A stretch of 64,000 bases of DNA from Phaeodactylum tricornutum CCAP 1055/1. Its lineage: Eukaryota; Bacillariophyta; Bacillariophyceae; Surirellales; Neidiaceae. Below the pieces are notes generated by a model. That model saw only the letters and a list, made by a program, of their open reading frames with translations, was not told the origin of the DNA and searched no databases. Where the stretch lies: the NCBI RefSeq assembly GCF_000150955.2, contig NW_002238036.1, positions 229,346 to 293,345 on the forward strand, written 5' to 3'. Shown piece by piece: positions 1 to 8,638 of this stretch. Position numbers and translations under genes: made by a program. Each line of letters starts with the position of its first letter. Positions within the stretch are counted from its first letter, which is position 1.

Positions 1-776
1 CTGGGCAGGGGGCATCTTGGATTAGGATCTTTCCGAATTCGATAGGCGTGCTAGCCGCGTTATCTAACAACATCGAAACACAAAACTTGGGTGTGCGGGA
101 CGAAGATCAGTGCTATTACCACGGTGGCCACACGCGATGCTCGTTATCGGGGATCTTCATCTCGATCGACAAAGACAACAACGTGAGTATCCTGTCACTC
201 GGCGATGAGGACGAGCGCAGGCTCCAGACAACCCAGGTGTTTCGATCCTACTTCGGCAGCCTTGGTGCTGATACATCTACCGAAGACTTTGAAACTCGAG
301 TTCTTTTTTCAGAGCACGGGGAGGATGTGCTTAAGCTTGATCAATCGATGTCTCAGGTGCTGGAAACTCCAATGTGGTCGACAACCGATGACTATGGTGG
401 TTCCGGCTTCAAGACAACGTATTCTAGCTCTGGAATTTCTCAGACCGTAACATCGTTTAATTTGACTACCGGGGTGGAGGACATGGTCATGCGCTGGTAT
501 CAGAGAAGCACCACGGCCGGCCAAAAGGATGTTGAATTTTCAACGACGACCTCCGAAACATTCAACATTGCATTGACTGGACAAGACGTCGCGTGTGAGT
601 GGACGTCTGGAGTGACTGTACTCGGATGGGGCCTCGCCAACGCTTGTCCGGGATACGTGAGCAATCCGACATGCGTTCTCATCAGCAATCTCCATTGGTC
701 ATGCATTTGTGACCAGTCGGTCGAGACTCCGTTTGTGTGGGTCAATTTTCACGATACGATAGCACAGCAGCAGTGA
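1..776 (+). CDS. Unknown protein, 3' part of a gene cut by the window edge
   Basis: The reading frame is open from the left edge to a TGA at 774-776, so the true start lies outside the window. A GTG at 48 is not a credible start. The visible part is about 258 residues, rich in Ser/Thr and acidic residues, with several cysteines toward the C-terminus (CYYHGGHTRC near the start, SCICDQS near the end) and an NLT sequon. These would suit a secreted or luminal protein, which is inference. I recognise no family. It could be the last exon of a spliced gene. Confidence 0.5.
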   Translation, partial: GQGASWIRIFPNSIGVLAALSNNIETQNLGVRDEDQCYYHGGHTRCSLSGIFISIDKDNNVSILSLGDEDERRLQTTQVFRSYFGSLGADTSTEDFETRVLFSEHGEDVLKLDQSMSQVLETPMWSTTDDYGGSGFKTTYSSSGISQTVTSFNLTTGVEDMVMRWYQRSTTAGQKDVEFSTTTSETFNIALTGQDVACEWTSGVTVLGWGLANACPGYVSNPTCVLISNLHWSCICDQSVETPFVWVNFHDTIAQQQ

Positions 777-1241
777 AAACAAAGATACAATCCCGGCAAA
801 ACAAGTAGGTCGAAAGATTAATCGTTTAGAAGTAGCACATCAATAGGTATTCATACCGTTCATTGTAAAACATTGGTATCTTTCGCGGGAGGTGACATCA
901 TTCGGGATAGCTACTAGAGCAGACGGGTAATCTACAACAGAAACCCGGAAACGAACGGAGGTGCCCCATAAATCACACAGTCAACGATGACACGATGCCA
1001 CGATGACGAATTCCGTCCCTTCCGGGAGAGGGACAGGGCTCCCAACTGTGAGAAACCGAAGGAACAAGCAGCTTTACGTTAGTATCACGTCTACCTACAT
1101 CCCATTCACAGTCAGCAACACAAGATCGGCTCCCACCTTGGTTACAGAAACCAAAGTTCTTCAAAGGTTGAAGCCTCTTTGACCATTTCAACGATTCGAA
1201 TACGATTTCCAGCAGCCAGCACCATTAGAAACTAAAGGAAG
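777..1241. other. Intergenic, no gene seen
   Basis: It lies between the unknown gene and the methionine aminopeptidase gene on the same strand. The open frames here are short and lack family resemblance. It should hold the 3' UTR of the first gene and the promoter and 5' UTR of the second. Confidence 0.5.
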
Positions 1242-2676
1242 ATGATCATGAGTGTGCGAGCCTCTCTGTCGATCGTCCTGTCGCTCACGTTGTTCACGCG
1301 CGCGGCGTCGGGCTTTACCGGTACGGCGCCATCGCGGCAATCCACGTTTTCCGGAATGCTGTTTATGAACAGCGACAACAAAAAGAAAAAGACTCGCGCC
1401 AAGCCGCAAGGCTTTGCGGGAGCCGTCTTGCGGGACTTGCAAACCTCCCGATTTCCCTACGCCGGCGACGTGCGTCCCGGTCAACAAACACCGCAAAAGG
1501 TGGTGCTAGACGAAAGCATCGTCAAGCCGGATTACTGGCAGACGGGGGCGCCGTCGCGGCCCTCGAAACTGGCCCTCCCGTGGATGATTGAAGTCAAGAG
1601 CCCGGAAGAAATTGAAAAGATGCGGGCCTCCGGGAAACTGGCGAGGGAGATTTTGGATCTGGCGGGCAGAGCCGTTCAACCGGGAGTGACCACGGACGAA
1701 ATCGATCAGATTGTGCACCAGGCTATATTAAAGGTGCGTAATAAAACCGCGTCCCGACAATTTTTGTGGCGAACAGGGGACTTGTTGGTTGTATGCTTAC
1801 AGTTAGTGTGCGCTTTTCGTTTCGCTCGCCAATAATTGCATTCGTTCTGGATTTTGGTTTCAGGCTGGAGCCTACCCCTCACCACTGAATTACCACGGAT
1901 TTCCGAAATCGTGTTGCACCTCCGTCAACGAAGTCATTTGCCATGGAATTCCCGACGACCGAAAGTTGAAAAATGGTGATGTCATCAACTTGGATATTAC
2001 CGTGTACTTGGACGGCTACCACGGCGACTGTAGTGAAATGTTTGTGGCTGGCGAAGTGGATGAAAGCGCCCAGAAACTACTACAAGCAACCTACGACTGT
2101 TGGATCAAGGCGTGCATGTTTGTCAAACCAGGAAACGATTACAAAGACATTGGTGGTATCATTGAAGATCACGTGACACCATTGGGTTTCTCAACCGTCC
2201 GTCAGTTCTGCGGACACGGCATCGGCCAGGTACGGTTTATTTATTTTTTCTTTGAGTACGATTCTTCGCGCATTCTAGTATTTGGGATACTGACAACATG
2301 CCTTCTTACTCGTCTCTAGATCTTCCACACAAGCCCCAATATTTTACATTACCGCAACAACGAACCCAACGGCCAAATGGCAGCTGGGCACACCTTTACC
2401 ATTGAGCCGATGATTTGCGAAGGATCCGCCAAGGCCCTAACTTGGCCCGATGAATGGACGGCTACAACGATCGACGGCAAGCGTTCGGCGCAGTTTGAAC
2501 ACACGTTGCTCATCACCAAAGACGGCGTGGAGGCTTTGACGGGCAAGAACGAAAAGTCTATGCTGCAGCTTTGGGAACGCAATTCGGAGGTACACAAGGG
2601 TATCTGGCTGGGTACTTCCAAGGCAGCGGAAGCGAGACACAACGAAATCAATGCACGCTTGTTGGCGGCATCGTAA
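1242..2676 (+). CDS. Methionine aminopeptidase type 1, probably plastid-targeted, three exons
   Basis: Removes the initiator methionine from nascent proteins. Three exons join in frame: 1242-1733, 1864-2229 and 2320-2676, with GTGCGT...CAG and GTACGG...TAG introns of 130 and 90 nt, giving about 404 residues. MetAP1 metal ligands are visible: the Asp pair in [13 protein letters not shown], His in CGHGIGQ, Glu in FTIEPM and Glu in FEHTLLIT; the substrate His is in [10 protein letters not shown]. The N-terminus is a hydrophobic signal sequence ending in AASGF, like the heterokont ASAF plastid junction, so plastid import is likely. The start chosen is the ATG directly before this signal sequence. 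It is convergent with the cysteinyl-tRNA synthetase gene, 134 bp away. The family call is firm; targeting is inference. Confidence 0.92.
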
Positions 2677-2810
2677 CTTGATATCGAAGTGCCCTTCAAT
2701 GATACTTCATACCACCTGGGGCTCTTATACAATACACACGCACAAGAGTAGACGGAAGTAATGTGTACGCCTAAATTCTTACTCTAGCTATAGCTGGCCA
2801 AAGTAAGTTA

Positions 2811-4517
2811 CTACAGTTGTGTGACGATCGGATCTTCACCTTTGACGTCCTTGACCGCGTAACCCAATTCCGTTACTTGGGATCGCAAGGCGTCGGCCAA
2901 TTCCCAGTCTTTGGCTTCTTTCGCGGCTGTTCGCCGCTCTACCAGCTCCACCACATCGTCTGGTATTACCAAGGCTTCTTCTTGAGCAGTTTCTTCTTCT
3001 TCCGACACCGGTACTCGGTAGAATATACCAAACACTTGATCCATTTGCTTCATGGCATCGAGGATCCGTCGGAGACCGGTATAGTCCAACGACACTTCAT
3101 CGTCACTCACTTTATTTACACGCTTGAGCTCGCCTTCGGCAGCCTTGACGAGTGAAAAGAGTGCGGCGGATGCCCGCGGCATGCTCAAATCGTCGCAAAT
3201 CGCGACTTCAAAATTCTCCAACGCCGTACGGGCTACCGTGGGCAGCTCGCTGTCCGTCGTCTCGTCCACCACGCTGGCCCCGTTCACCCGTGTGCACTCT
3301 TCCAATTGGTTTTTAATCTTGTCCATACGGGCAATCGCGTTGCGAGCCGCCGTCATGGCTTGCGGCGTAAAGGCCAGCGCTTGTCGGTACTGGCTGCTGA
3401 CGGCCAAATACCGGTAGGCTCGGACATCGTCCGGCGTCGGACAAGCTCCGCGCAGGGTCAAAAAGTTGCCGAGCGATTTGGACATTTTCTCATTGTCCAT
3501 ATTAACAAAGCCGTTGTGGAACCAGCAATTGCAAAATACGTTGCCGGTTGCCCCTTCGGATTGGGCAATTTCGTTTTCGTGGTGCGGGAACTTGAGATCG
3601 ATGCCACCCCCGTGCAAGTCGATGGTGTCGTCACCAAAGAAGTGTCGGGCCATGGCGGAGCATTCCAAGTGCCAACCGGGACGACCCAGTGCAATGTCGT
3701 TCGACTCCCACGCCGCATCCATGCGGTCCACACCAGTCTTGAAGGCTTTCCACAAACAAAAATCGGCGAAATGCTCCTTATCGTCTGACTCGCCCCGTTC
3801 CGTTTGGGCCATTTCTTGGTAGTTGAGTTGCACGAGCTGGGTACCGTAACGCGGTTGCGCCTGGGTTCGAAAGTACCAGGACCCATCCGGTGTTTCGTAG
3901 GCCAACTCCTTATCCCGCAAGACACGAATCAAATCCATCATATCATCAATGTGTTCCGTGGCCCGGGGATACTGGCACGCCGGTTGTATGTTGAGTGCCT
4001 GCAGGTCATCCCGAAAGTGCTGTTCGTAGCGACGGGTGAGAGTCTGTACGTGATCGATTTTCTGTTCGTTGGCACGTTGAATGATCTTATCATCCACGTC
4101 GGTGAGATTGCACACGTGAGTCACGTGGTAGCCAAGATACCGCAAGACACGTTTGAGGACATCGTACGTGAGGAAGGCCCGAAAGTTTCCCACGTGCGCG
4201 AAATCGTACACCGTCGGACCGCACGTGTACATGGACACGACGTTCGTGTCGGCGCGGACCGGTCGGAAGGGTTCCTTCGCGCGCGTCTTGGAATTGAACA
4301 AGGACAACACAGGCGCGTCGGTAGTCGTCGGTGTGGACGTAGTCTGTAACGTGAGAATAGACGGGAACCATGGGACCCCGGGAATCGTGGGTGTTGCGCG
4401 CTGGCGTGGACGTCGGGAACCCCACGGCACGACGGGGAGCCAAGCATGCGTGGGAAGGCTCGTCCGTAAGCTACAGAGGAACGCCAAAGTTAGCGCGGGT
4501 GCGTATCGTACAATCAT
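2811..4517 (-). CDS. Cysteinyl-tRNA synthetase, organellar
   Basis: Class I aminoacyl-tRNA synthetase that charges tRNA-Cys. It is a 568-residue single-exon frame. Seen: TCGPTVYDFAHVGNFRAF near residue 100, carrying the HIGH-type signature and the first zinc Cys; further zinc ligands in HLECSAM and FPHHENE (residues ~285-312); and EKMSKSLGNF near residue 342, the KMSKS loop. The DALR-type helical domain and C-terminal region follow. The first ~27 residues form a hydrophobic signal sequence ending in THAW, an ASAF-like junction with Trp at +1, suggesting the plastid, possibly dual targeting. The length suits a bacterial-type CysRS plus a presequence. No introns. Confidence 0.93.
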   Translation of the reverse strand: MIVRYAPALTLAFLCSLRTSLPTHAWLPVVPWGSRRPRQRATPTIPGVPWFPSILTLQTTSTPTTTDAPVLSLFNSKTRAKEPFRPVRADTNVVSMYTCGPTVYDFAHVGNFRAFLTYDVLKRVLRYLGYHVTHVCNLTDVDDKIIQRANEQKIDHVQTLTRRYEQHFRDDLQALNIQPACQYPRATEHIDDMMDLIRVLRDKELAYETPDGSWYFRTQAQPRYGTQLVQLNYQEMAQTERGESDDKEHFADFCLWKAFKTGVDRMDAAWESNDIALGRPGWHLECSAMARHFFGDDTIDLHGGGIDLKFPHHENEIAQSEGATGNVFCNCWFHNGFVNMDNEKMSKSLGNFLTLRGACPTPDDVRAYRYLAVSSQYRQALAFTPQAMTAARNAIARMDKIKNQLEECTRVNGASVVDETTDSELPTVARTALENFEVAICDDLSMPRASAALFSLVKAAEGELKRVNKVSDDEVSLDYTGLRRILDAMKQMDQVFGIFYRVPVSEEEETAQEEALVIPDDVVELVERRTAAKEAKDWELADALRSQVTELGYAVKDVKGEDPIVTQL

Positions 4518-5056
4518 TGCCAGTGTAAAATGTGCGATGCCTTATACAGCTTGTGGAAGAGTTACGGAAGATGGACGATATCGAGAAAGGACGTGCCGGA
4601 CGATGGATACCTCACCGTCAATCGAACGTGTATTGGAGAGCACTCATTTCATTGACGATGATGTTGTGATGTGTGTCGAATGATTTGTTTCCGGGTATCC
4701 CAAATGAAGTGTCAACGGCCAGACGGAAACTTTCGAAAGCACAGGATCAAGGACAGACACCGGCAATGCGGTGTTCGCGTTCTCACTGTCCGAGCGCCCA
4801 TCACCGAGCATCGACGACCGTCGACGAACATGCGTTCTGTTGTTTGAACCGTAAAGTACGCTGTGTGTCCTGGGACACCTAGCTAGAGCGTGTACCGTTC
4901 TAGTAGCAATGAGCCACGGAGAGACAACGAGAATTCATTGTCACACCAAAAGCGTCACACCAACCGGTAACTTTCCCGAGTCAAATCGTTCGTATCCATA
5001 AAGTATCATTGTCCATTGTCCCCTGTTCCTTTGAGTCTTTTGTTATTACTATTAGC
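4518..5056. other. Intergenic, divergent promoter region
   Basis: It separates the cysteinyl-tRNA synthetase gene (leftward) from the small membrane protein gene (rightward). Open frames here are short and compositionally unremarkable. No RNA gene or repeat was seen. Confidence 0.45.
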
Positions 5057-5410
5057 ATGGCTTCATCCTCGTCGACAGCGAGCGTGAAAACCTCACCAAC
5101 GACAACACCGTCTGCAACGGCGGCGTACACGTTCCGTCCCAAGTTTCAACGCCCCTTGACGCAAACGAACAGCGACAATCTCTGTCTCCCCCAACCTTCC
5201 AACGCCTTTTCGCGCTTCTTTTACATCTTTCGGATGAATAACGGATCGTACGTTCTCAACAATTTCGAACTCACCGTGTTCTACCTCGCCACCGCTACCT
5301 GTACCGTCGCCGTCGCGCTCTACGGGTACGTCTTTGTGCGGGGATTCCTCGACGGCCTGCGGCAATGCTCGTTCGCGGACACGTGCACCGCGACGCCCGC
5401 CGCCGTGTGA
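5057..5410 (+). CDS. Small single-pass membrane protein, unknown
   Basis: A 117-residue frame starting at MASSSSTAS; the frame extends 16 codons upstream, but this ATG fits better. The first ~35 residues are Ser/Thr-rich. A middle part follows (FRPKFQRPLTQ...), then one clear hydrophobic segment (FYLATATCTVAVALYGYVFV, residues ~75-95), then a short tail with two Cys. No family was recognised. A mitochondrial or ER one-TM subunit would fit the size, but that is conjecture. It is followed by a CA/TG microsatellite. Confidence 0.5.
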   Translation: MASSSSTASVKTSPTTTPSATAAYTFRPKFQRPLTQTNSDNLCLPQPSNAFSRFFYIFRMNNGSYVLNNFELTVFYLATATCTVAVALYGYVFVRGFLDGLRQCSFADTCTATPAAV

Positions 5411-5731
5411 CCGGAAGAAATCACGATGGTCGCTAGACGGACCAATCACCGATCCATGCTCCACTACCGCCGAATGGAACGCCGACACACACACTGTGTG
5501 TGTGTGTGTGGGTGTGCGTACAGGGTTGTATGTGTTTCTACGGTCACTTTGTTGCCCACACCCAAGCCATACGTCGAAACTTACAGGATAACCATGTTAA
5601 TCTCCATTATGTTACTAATGAAACAGTAAAACTATCAGAAAGTACGGTTGACACGGAATTGGTGTGTTGGATTAGAAACAGTTATTTGTACACAAGGTCT
5701 ACGTGAACAGTCCACACACTTTTGTAGCCGT
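5411..5731. other. Intergenic between convergent genes
   Basis: Apart from the microsatellite, nothing recognisable is present. It lies between the 3' ends of the small membrane protein gene and the NAPE-PLD-like gene, so it holds their 3' UTRs. Confidence 0.4.
5485..5510. repeat. (AC)n-(TG)n microsatellite with palindromic symmetry
   Basis: An ACACACAC run is followed at once by CTGTGTGTG..., so the tract is self-complementary and could form a hairpin. It sits about 75 bp after the small membrane protein gene. Confidence 0.8.
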
Positions 5732-7870
5732 CTATCGCGATGACCCTTCTAGTAGTTGATCACTGTCCAGCGCGGGAGTTTCGCAGCGTATTATCAACGA
5801 ATCTCCATTCGGAATGGTCACGAAATCAATCGAGTCTCGATCCGGATCGCGGTCGATACAGGATTGTAGCAGCCGCGGAGGCTCGTCCATGGGCTCTTCC
5901 GATAGCGCAAACGTGCCCCAATGGATACCGACCGAGTGGTCCACGCGCAGCGCCTTGTGCATCAACAAGGCCTCGGACGGATGCATGTGCGCGTCCCGCA
6001 TCATGAAATCCGGTTCGTACGCACCAATCGGCAAAGCCGCCAAATTCAACGGCCCCAAGTAGTCCGACACAATCTCGAACAACGGAAAACTCGGCGGCAG
6101 GGCGGTATCGCCACCAAAAAAGAAAGTGGCACGCGGAAAGAAAACAGCAAAGGCACACCACAATCGATAGTTGCGATCAAAGAACGTTCGGGAGGCCCAG
6201 TGTTGGACAGGGCAGCAGGTCAACCACATTTGGTTGGATTCGGCCGGATCGCTAGTAGACGGATGGGCGTTGTCTTGCGTGGTGGCGAGGGAACGGCGCT
6301 CGGTTTCGAGCCACGCGCCTTGCTCGTTCCGTACCAGTTTGACGGATTCCCACCATTCCAGCTCGACAATCCGCGCGGCTGGAATGTCGCACTTATCTTG
6401 CAGCCATTCGGAAATGCCCAGAGGCACTACCCATCCTCTTACCTTATCGCGTAATCGTATACAGCTCATCTTGTCCAAATGATCGTAGTGATCGTGTGAT
6501 ATTAAGCAGACATCGACTGCGGGCAAATCGTCGGCATCGTAGGCCGGCGGTATATCCCGTGCAACGCCCACCACGTTCTTGTAGGGACTGGCCCGGGTGG
6601 AGAACATGGGATCGGTTAGGACTGTAATGTCACCTTGCTGCACCAAACACGTGGCGTGACCGATCCAAGTAAACTTTAGTTCGTCGTCCGGTACAGCCGG
6701 TTGTAATGGAGGCAGAGTGGCTGTAACCGTCAAGGCCTTGGTGGAGGACGTGGCGGCGTAAGCTTTGGGATCGAAACTCCAGGACGGAATGAGCATTCGC
6801 CATCCGTACTGTTGGTAATTACGTAAGAAGCGCTCCCAGCGCCAGCGAAGAATTGCCGACGCGGTTTTGACCCCCGAGGTAGATTGGGACAACCATGGAT
6901 TGACGAAGCGTCCCGTAGCGTCTCGACTGGTCAAGGGCCGTCCGGCTGAATCGAACCAGTTTGCTTCGAAATATTCCGTCAACGTGACGGCTTTGGTTTT
7001 GAACAAAACATAGCGGTGGAGACGATCCCGACTGCGATTCCAGATACGGCGTAAACTTTCTTGCATTTTGATACGACGGGCTTGCATCCGTATTCGTACC
7101 TTCGCGCGGTAGGTGTCCCGTTGATCGCGCAAGGACAGACGGGTCGTTTGAAAACGTGATTTCTTGTCCTGCATCCAAGTTTTCGAACTGCGTTTCGCCA
7201 ACGCGTACCCGTCTCTAGAATTTTGGATAGCTTTGTTCCAACGCACGTGCAAACGTTCCTTCCAACGCGATTTGAGTAACTTGACGTGCAGTATTTGTTT
7301 CTGCTGACGGGCGTTCCATCGAAGTTTGCATTCTGTCCAGGACGTGGGTAAATACAAATAATGGCGCCTTTGTTGTTTCGGGACCAAGGTTGCCATAAAC
7401 GAGAATGTAGTGGAAGCGTTCCAAAGAGAACTGTTGGGAGTGGCGGCTCTTGTGTACGGTCTCTTGCTGATCGTTCTGGTTCCAACCGACGAATGAGGAG
7501 TCCTACAATTCGTCGTAGCACTCGCACATGCCAAGGTAGAAACAAACGGCTTGTTGGAATACATCAGACTCGAAGTGACAAGAGGATGCCCGGGACGCAT
7601 TAGCGTCACGGCGACTCTCCCCGCCATGGTGCCCTCGACTTGGTCGTCTGTGGCAACAGCGCACACTGGAAGGTGGGCTGCGTGGGCTTTCCAATAGAGG
7701 TGGTGCCTACCTATCCTCTTACGCCAATCATCATCTTTCACTGTCCGTGGCAATCCGAACCGGCGTATCGTATTTTTTCTCGCGCAGGCGTAAGGAAAGC
7801 AATTCTCAATTAGGGTCACAAATAGGTGGCTATACTTTCCATCGATCGCACACCGCGTCGACAGGCGCAC
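5732..7870 (-). CDS. NAPE-PLD-like metallo-beta-lactamase-fold hydrolase
   Basis: Probable zinc phosphodiesterase of the N-acylphosphatidylethanolamine phospholipase D group. Seen in the C-terminal half of a 712-residue frame: FTWIGHATCLVQQGDITVLTDP near residue 405, HDHYDHLD near 460 (the HxHxDH metal site), FFFGGDTA near 588 and GIHWGTF near 650, all expected of this family. The N-terminal ~330 residues are Lys/Arg-rich (many RWK and RRIK segments) and not part of the fold. They may be a targeting region or an RNA- or lipid-binding extension. The true start may be the methionine at 7627 (MAGRVAVTL), since the first 81 codons look noncoding. Substrate is not deducible from sequence alone. 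Confidence 0.82.
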   Translation of the reverse strand: MRLSTRCAIDGKYSHLFVTLIENCFPYACARKNTIRRFGLPRTVKDDDWRKRIGRHHLYWKAHAAHLPVCAVATDDQVEGTMAGRVAVTLMRPGHPLVTSSLMYSNKPFVSTLACASATTNCRTPHSSVGTRTISKRPYTRAATPNSSLWNASTTFSFMATLVPKQQRRHYLYLPTSWTECKLRWNARQQKQILHVKLLKSRWKERLHVRWNKAIQNSRDGYALAKRSSKTWMQDKKSRFQTTRLSLRDQRDTYRAKVRIRMQARRIKMQESLRRIWNRSRDRLHRYVLFKTKAVTLTEYFEANWFDSAGRPLTSRDATGRFVNPWLSQSTSGVKTASAILRWRWERFLRNYQQYGWRMLIPSWSFDPKAYAATSSTKALTVTATLPPLQPAVPDDELKFTWIGHATCLVQQGDITVLTDPMFSTRASPYKNVVGVARDIPPAYDADDLPAVDVCLISHDHYDHLDKMSCIRLRDKVRGWVVPLGISEWLQDKCDIPAARIVELEWWESVKLVRNEQGAWLETERRSLATTQDNAHPSTSDPAESNQMWLTCCPVQHWASRTFFDRNYRLWCAFAVFFPRATFFFGGDTALPPSFPLFEIVSDYLGPLNLAALPIGAYEPDFMMRDAHMHPSEALLMHKALRVDHSVGIHWGTFALSEEPMDEPPRLLQSCIDRDPDRDSIDFVTIPNGDSLIIRCETPALDSDQLLEGSSR

Positions 7871-8638
7871 AGTCTAACGCAATCATGGAATTATCAATAG
7901 CTCCGAGTGTTTCTTCCTATAGATATCAGATGTGTCGTTTCATACCCGAGCGCAGTTCACGATCCGTTGCCCTCGAGAGAAAGTGCAATAAAAAAAGTAT
8001 TTTTTGGAGCAGCCTCTTTGAGATGCCCTGGAATTGCAGGAAGTAATAATTAAAACGAAAATTGAAGTTCATACTTACTTATAATCACTATAAACATAAC
8101 GGAACCGAGCCGATATTCTCACATTAGGTTGGTGCGAACTTTACATTCCCTGGGAGAGTAACATGAACAGTAAGTAATAATTGGTATTTTGGAATCCATG
8201 CCTCTGGACGTTTTCAGAAAGATACACACGGGAAAGAAATGGTGTACGGGGTTGGACTATGTTGGCTTCGGAAGGGAATTCTTGACCGTAAATCGACCCC
8301 GTACAACACCAGCGTAATACCTGAGTCGCGTACCCAGGAATAAAGTTGCGTGGGACGACCTGTTCGATGTAAGCCCTTTGATAAGTCGTCAATCCGAACA
8401 GCCGTGGCAACTTTCCACTGGTGGAACCAAGCAGGATTCGCTCCAAAATGCAAGGGAAAGGAACGTTCGGACTGCGAGGCAAAAGTCACGAAACCCAAAG
8501 GTAACACTCGGGGCAAGCTTCGCACGAATACTTCGCATCATCTCGTTGTCCAAAGCAGAGTCTGTTAGGAATAGCACCACCCCTTGGGAGAGGTATGCTC
8601 TGGTTTTCGAGCCGACAACATCCTACGTCTCGTTGGCC
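7871..8638. other. Divergent intergenic region
   Basis: It lies between the NAPE-PLD-like gene (leftward) and the first receptor gene (rightward). The receptor frame is open back to 8378, but that stretch has no domain and precedes the signal sequence, so it is treated as leader. Confidence 0.4.

Noticed and set aside
3804-4349. 181-codon frame antisense to the cysteinyl-tRNA synthetase
   Set aside because: It is the complement of a well-conserved coding region and has no domain of its own.
8378-8638. 87-codon extension of receptor 1
   Set aside because: It would place the signal sequence more than 100 residues inside the protein; no domain is present in the extension.
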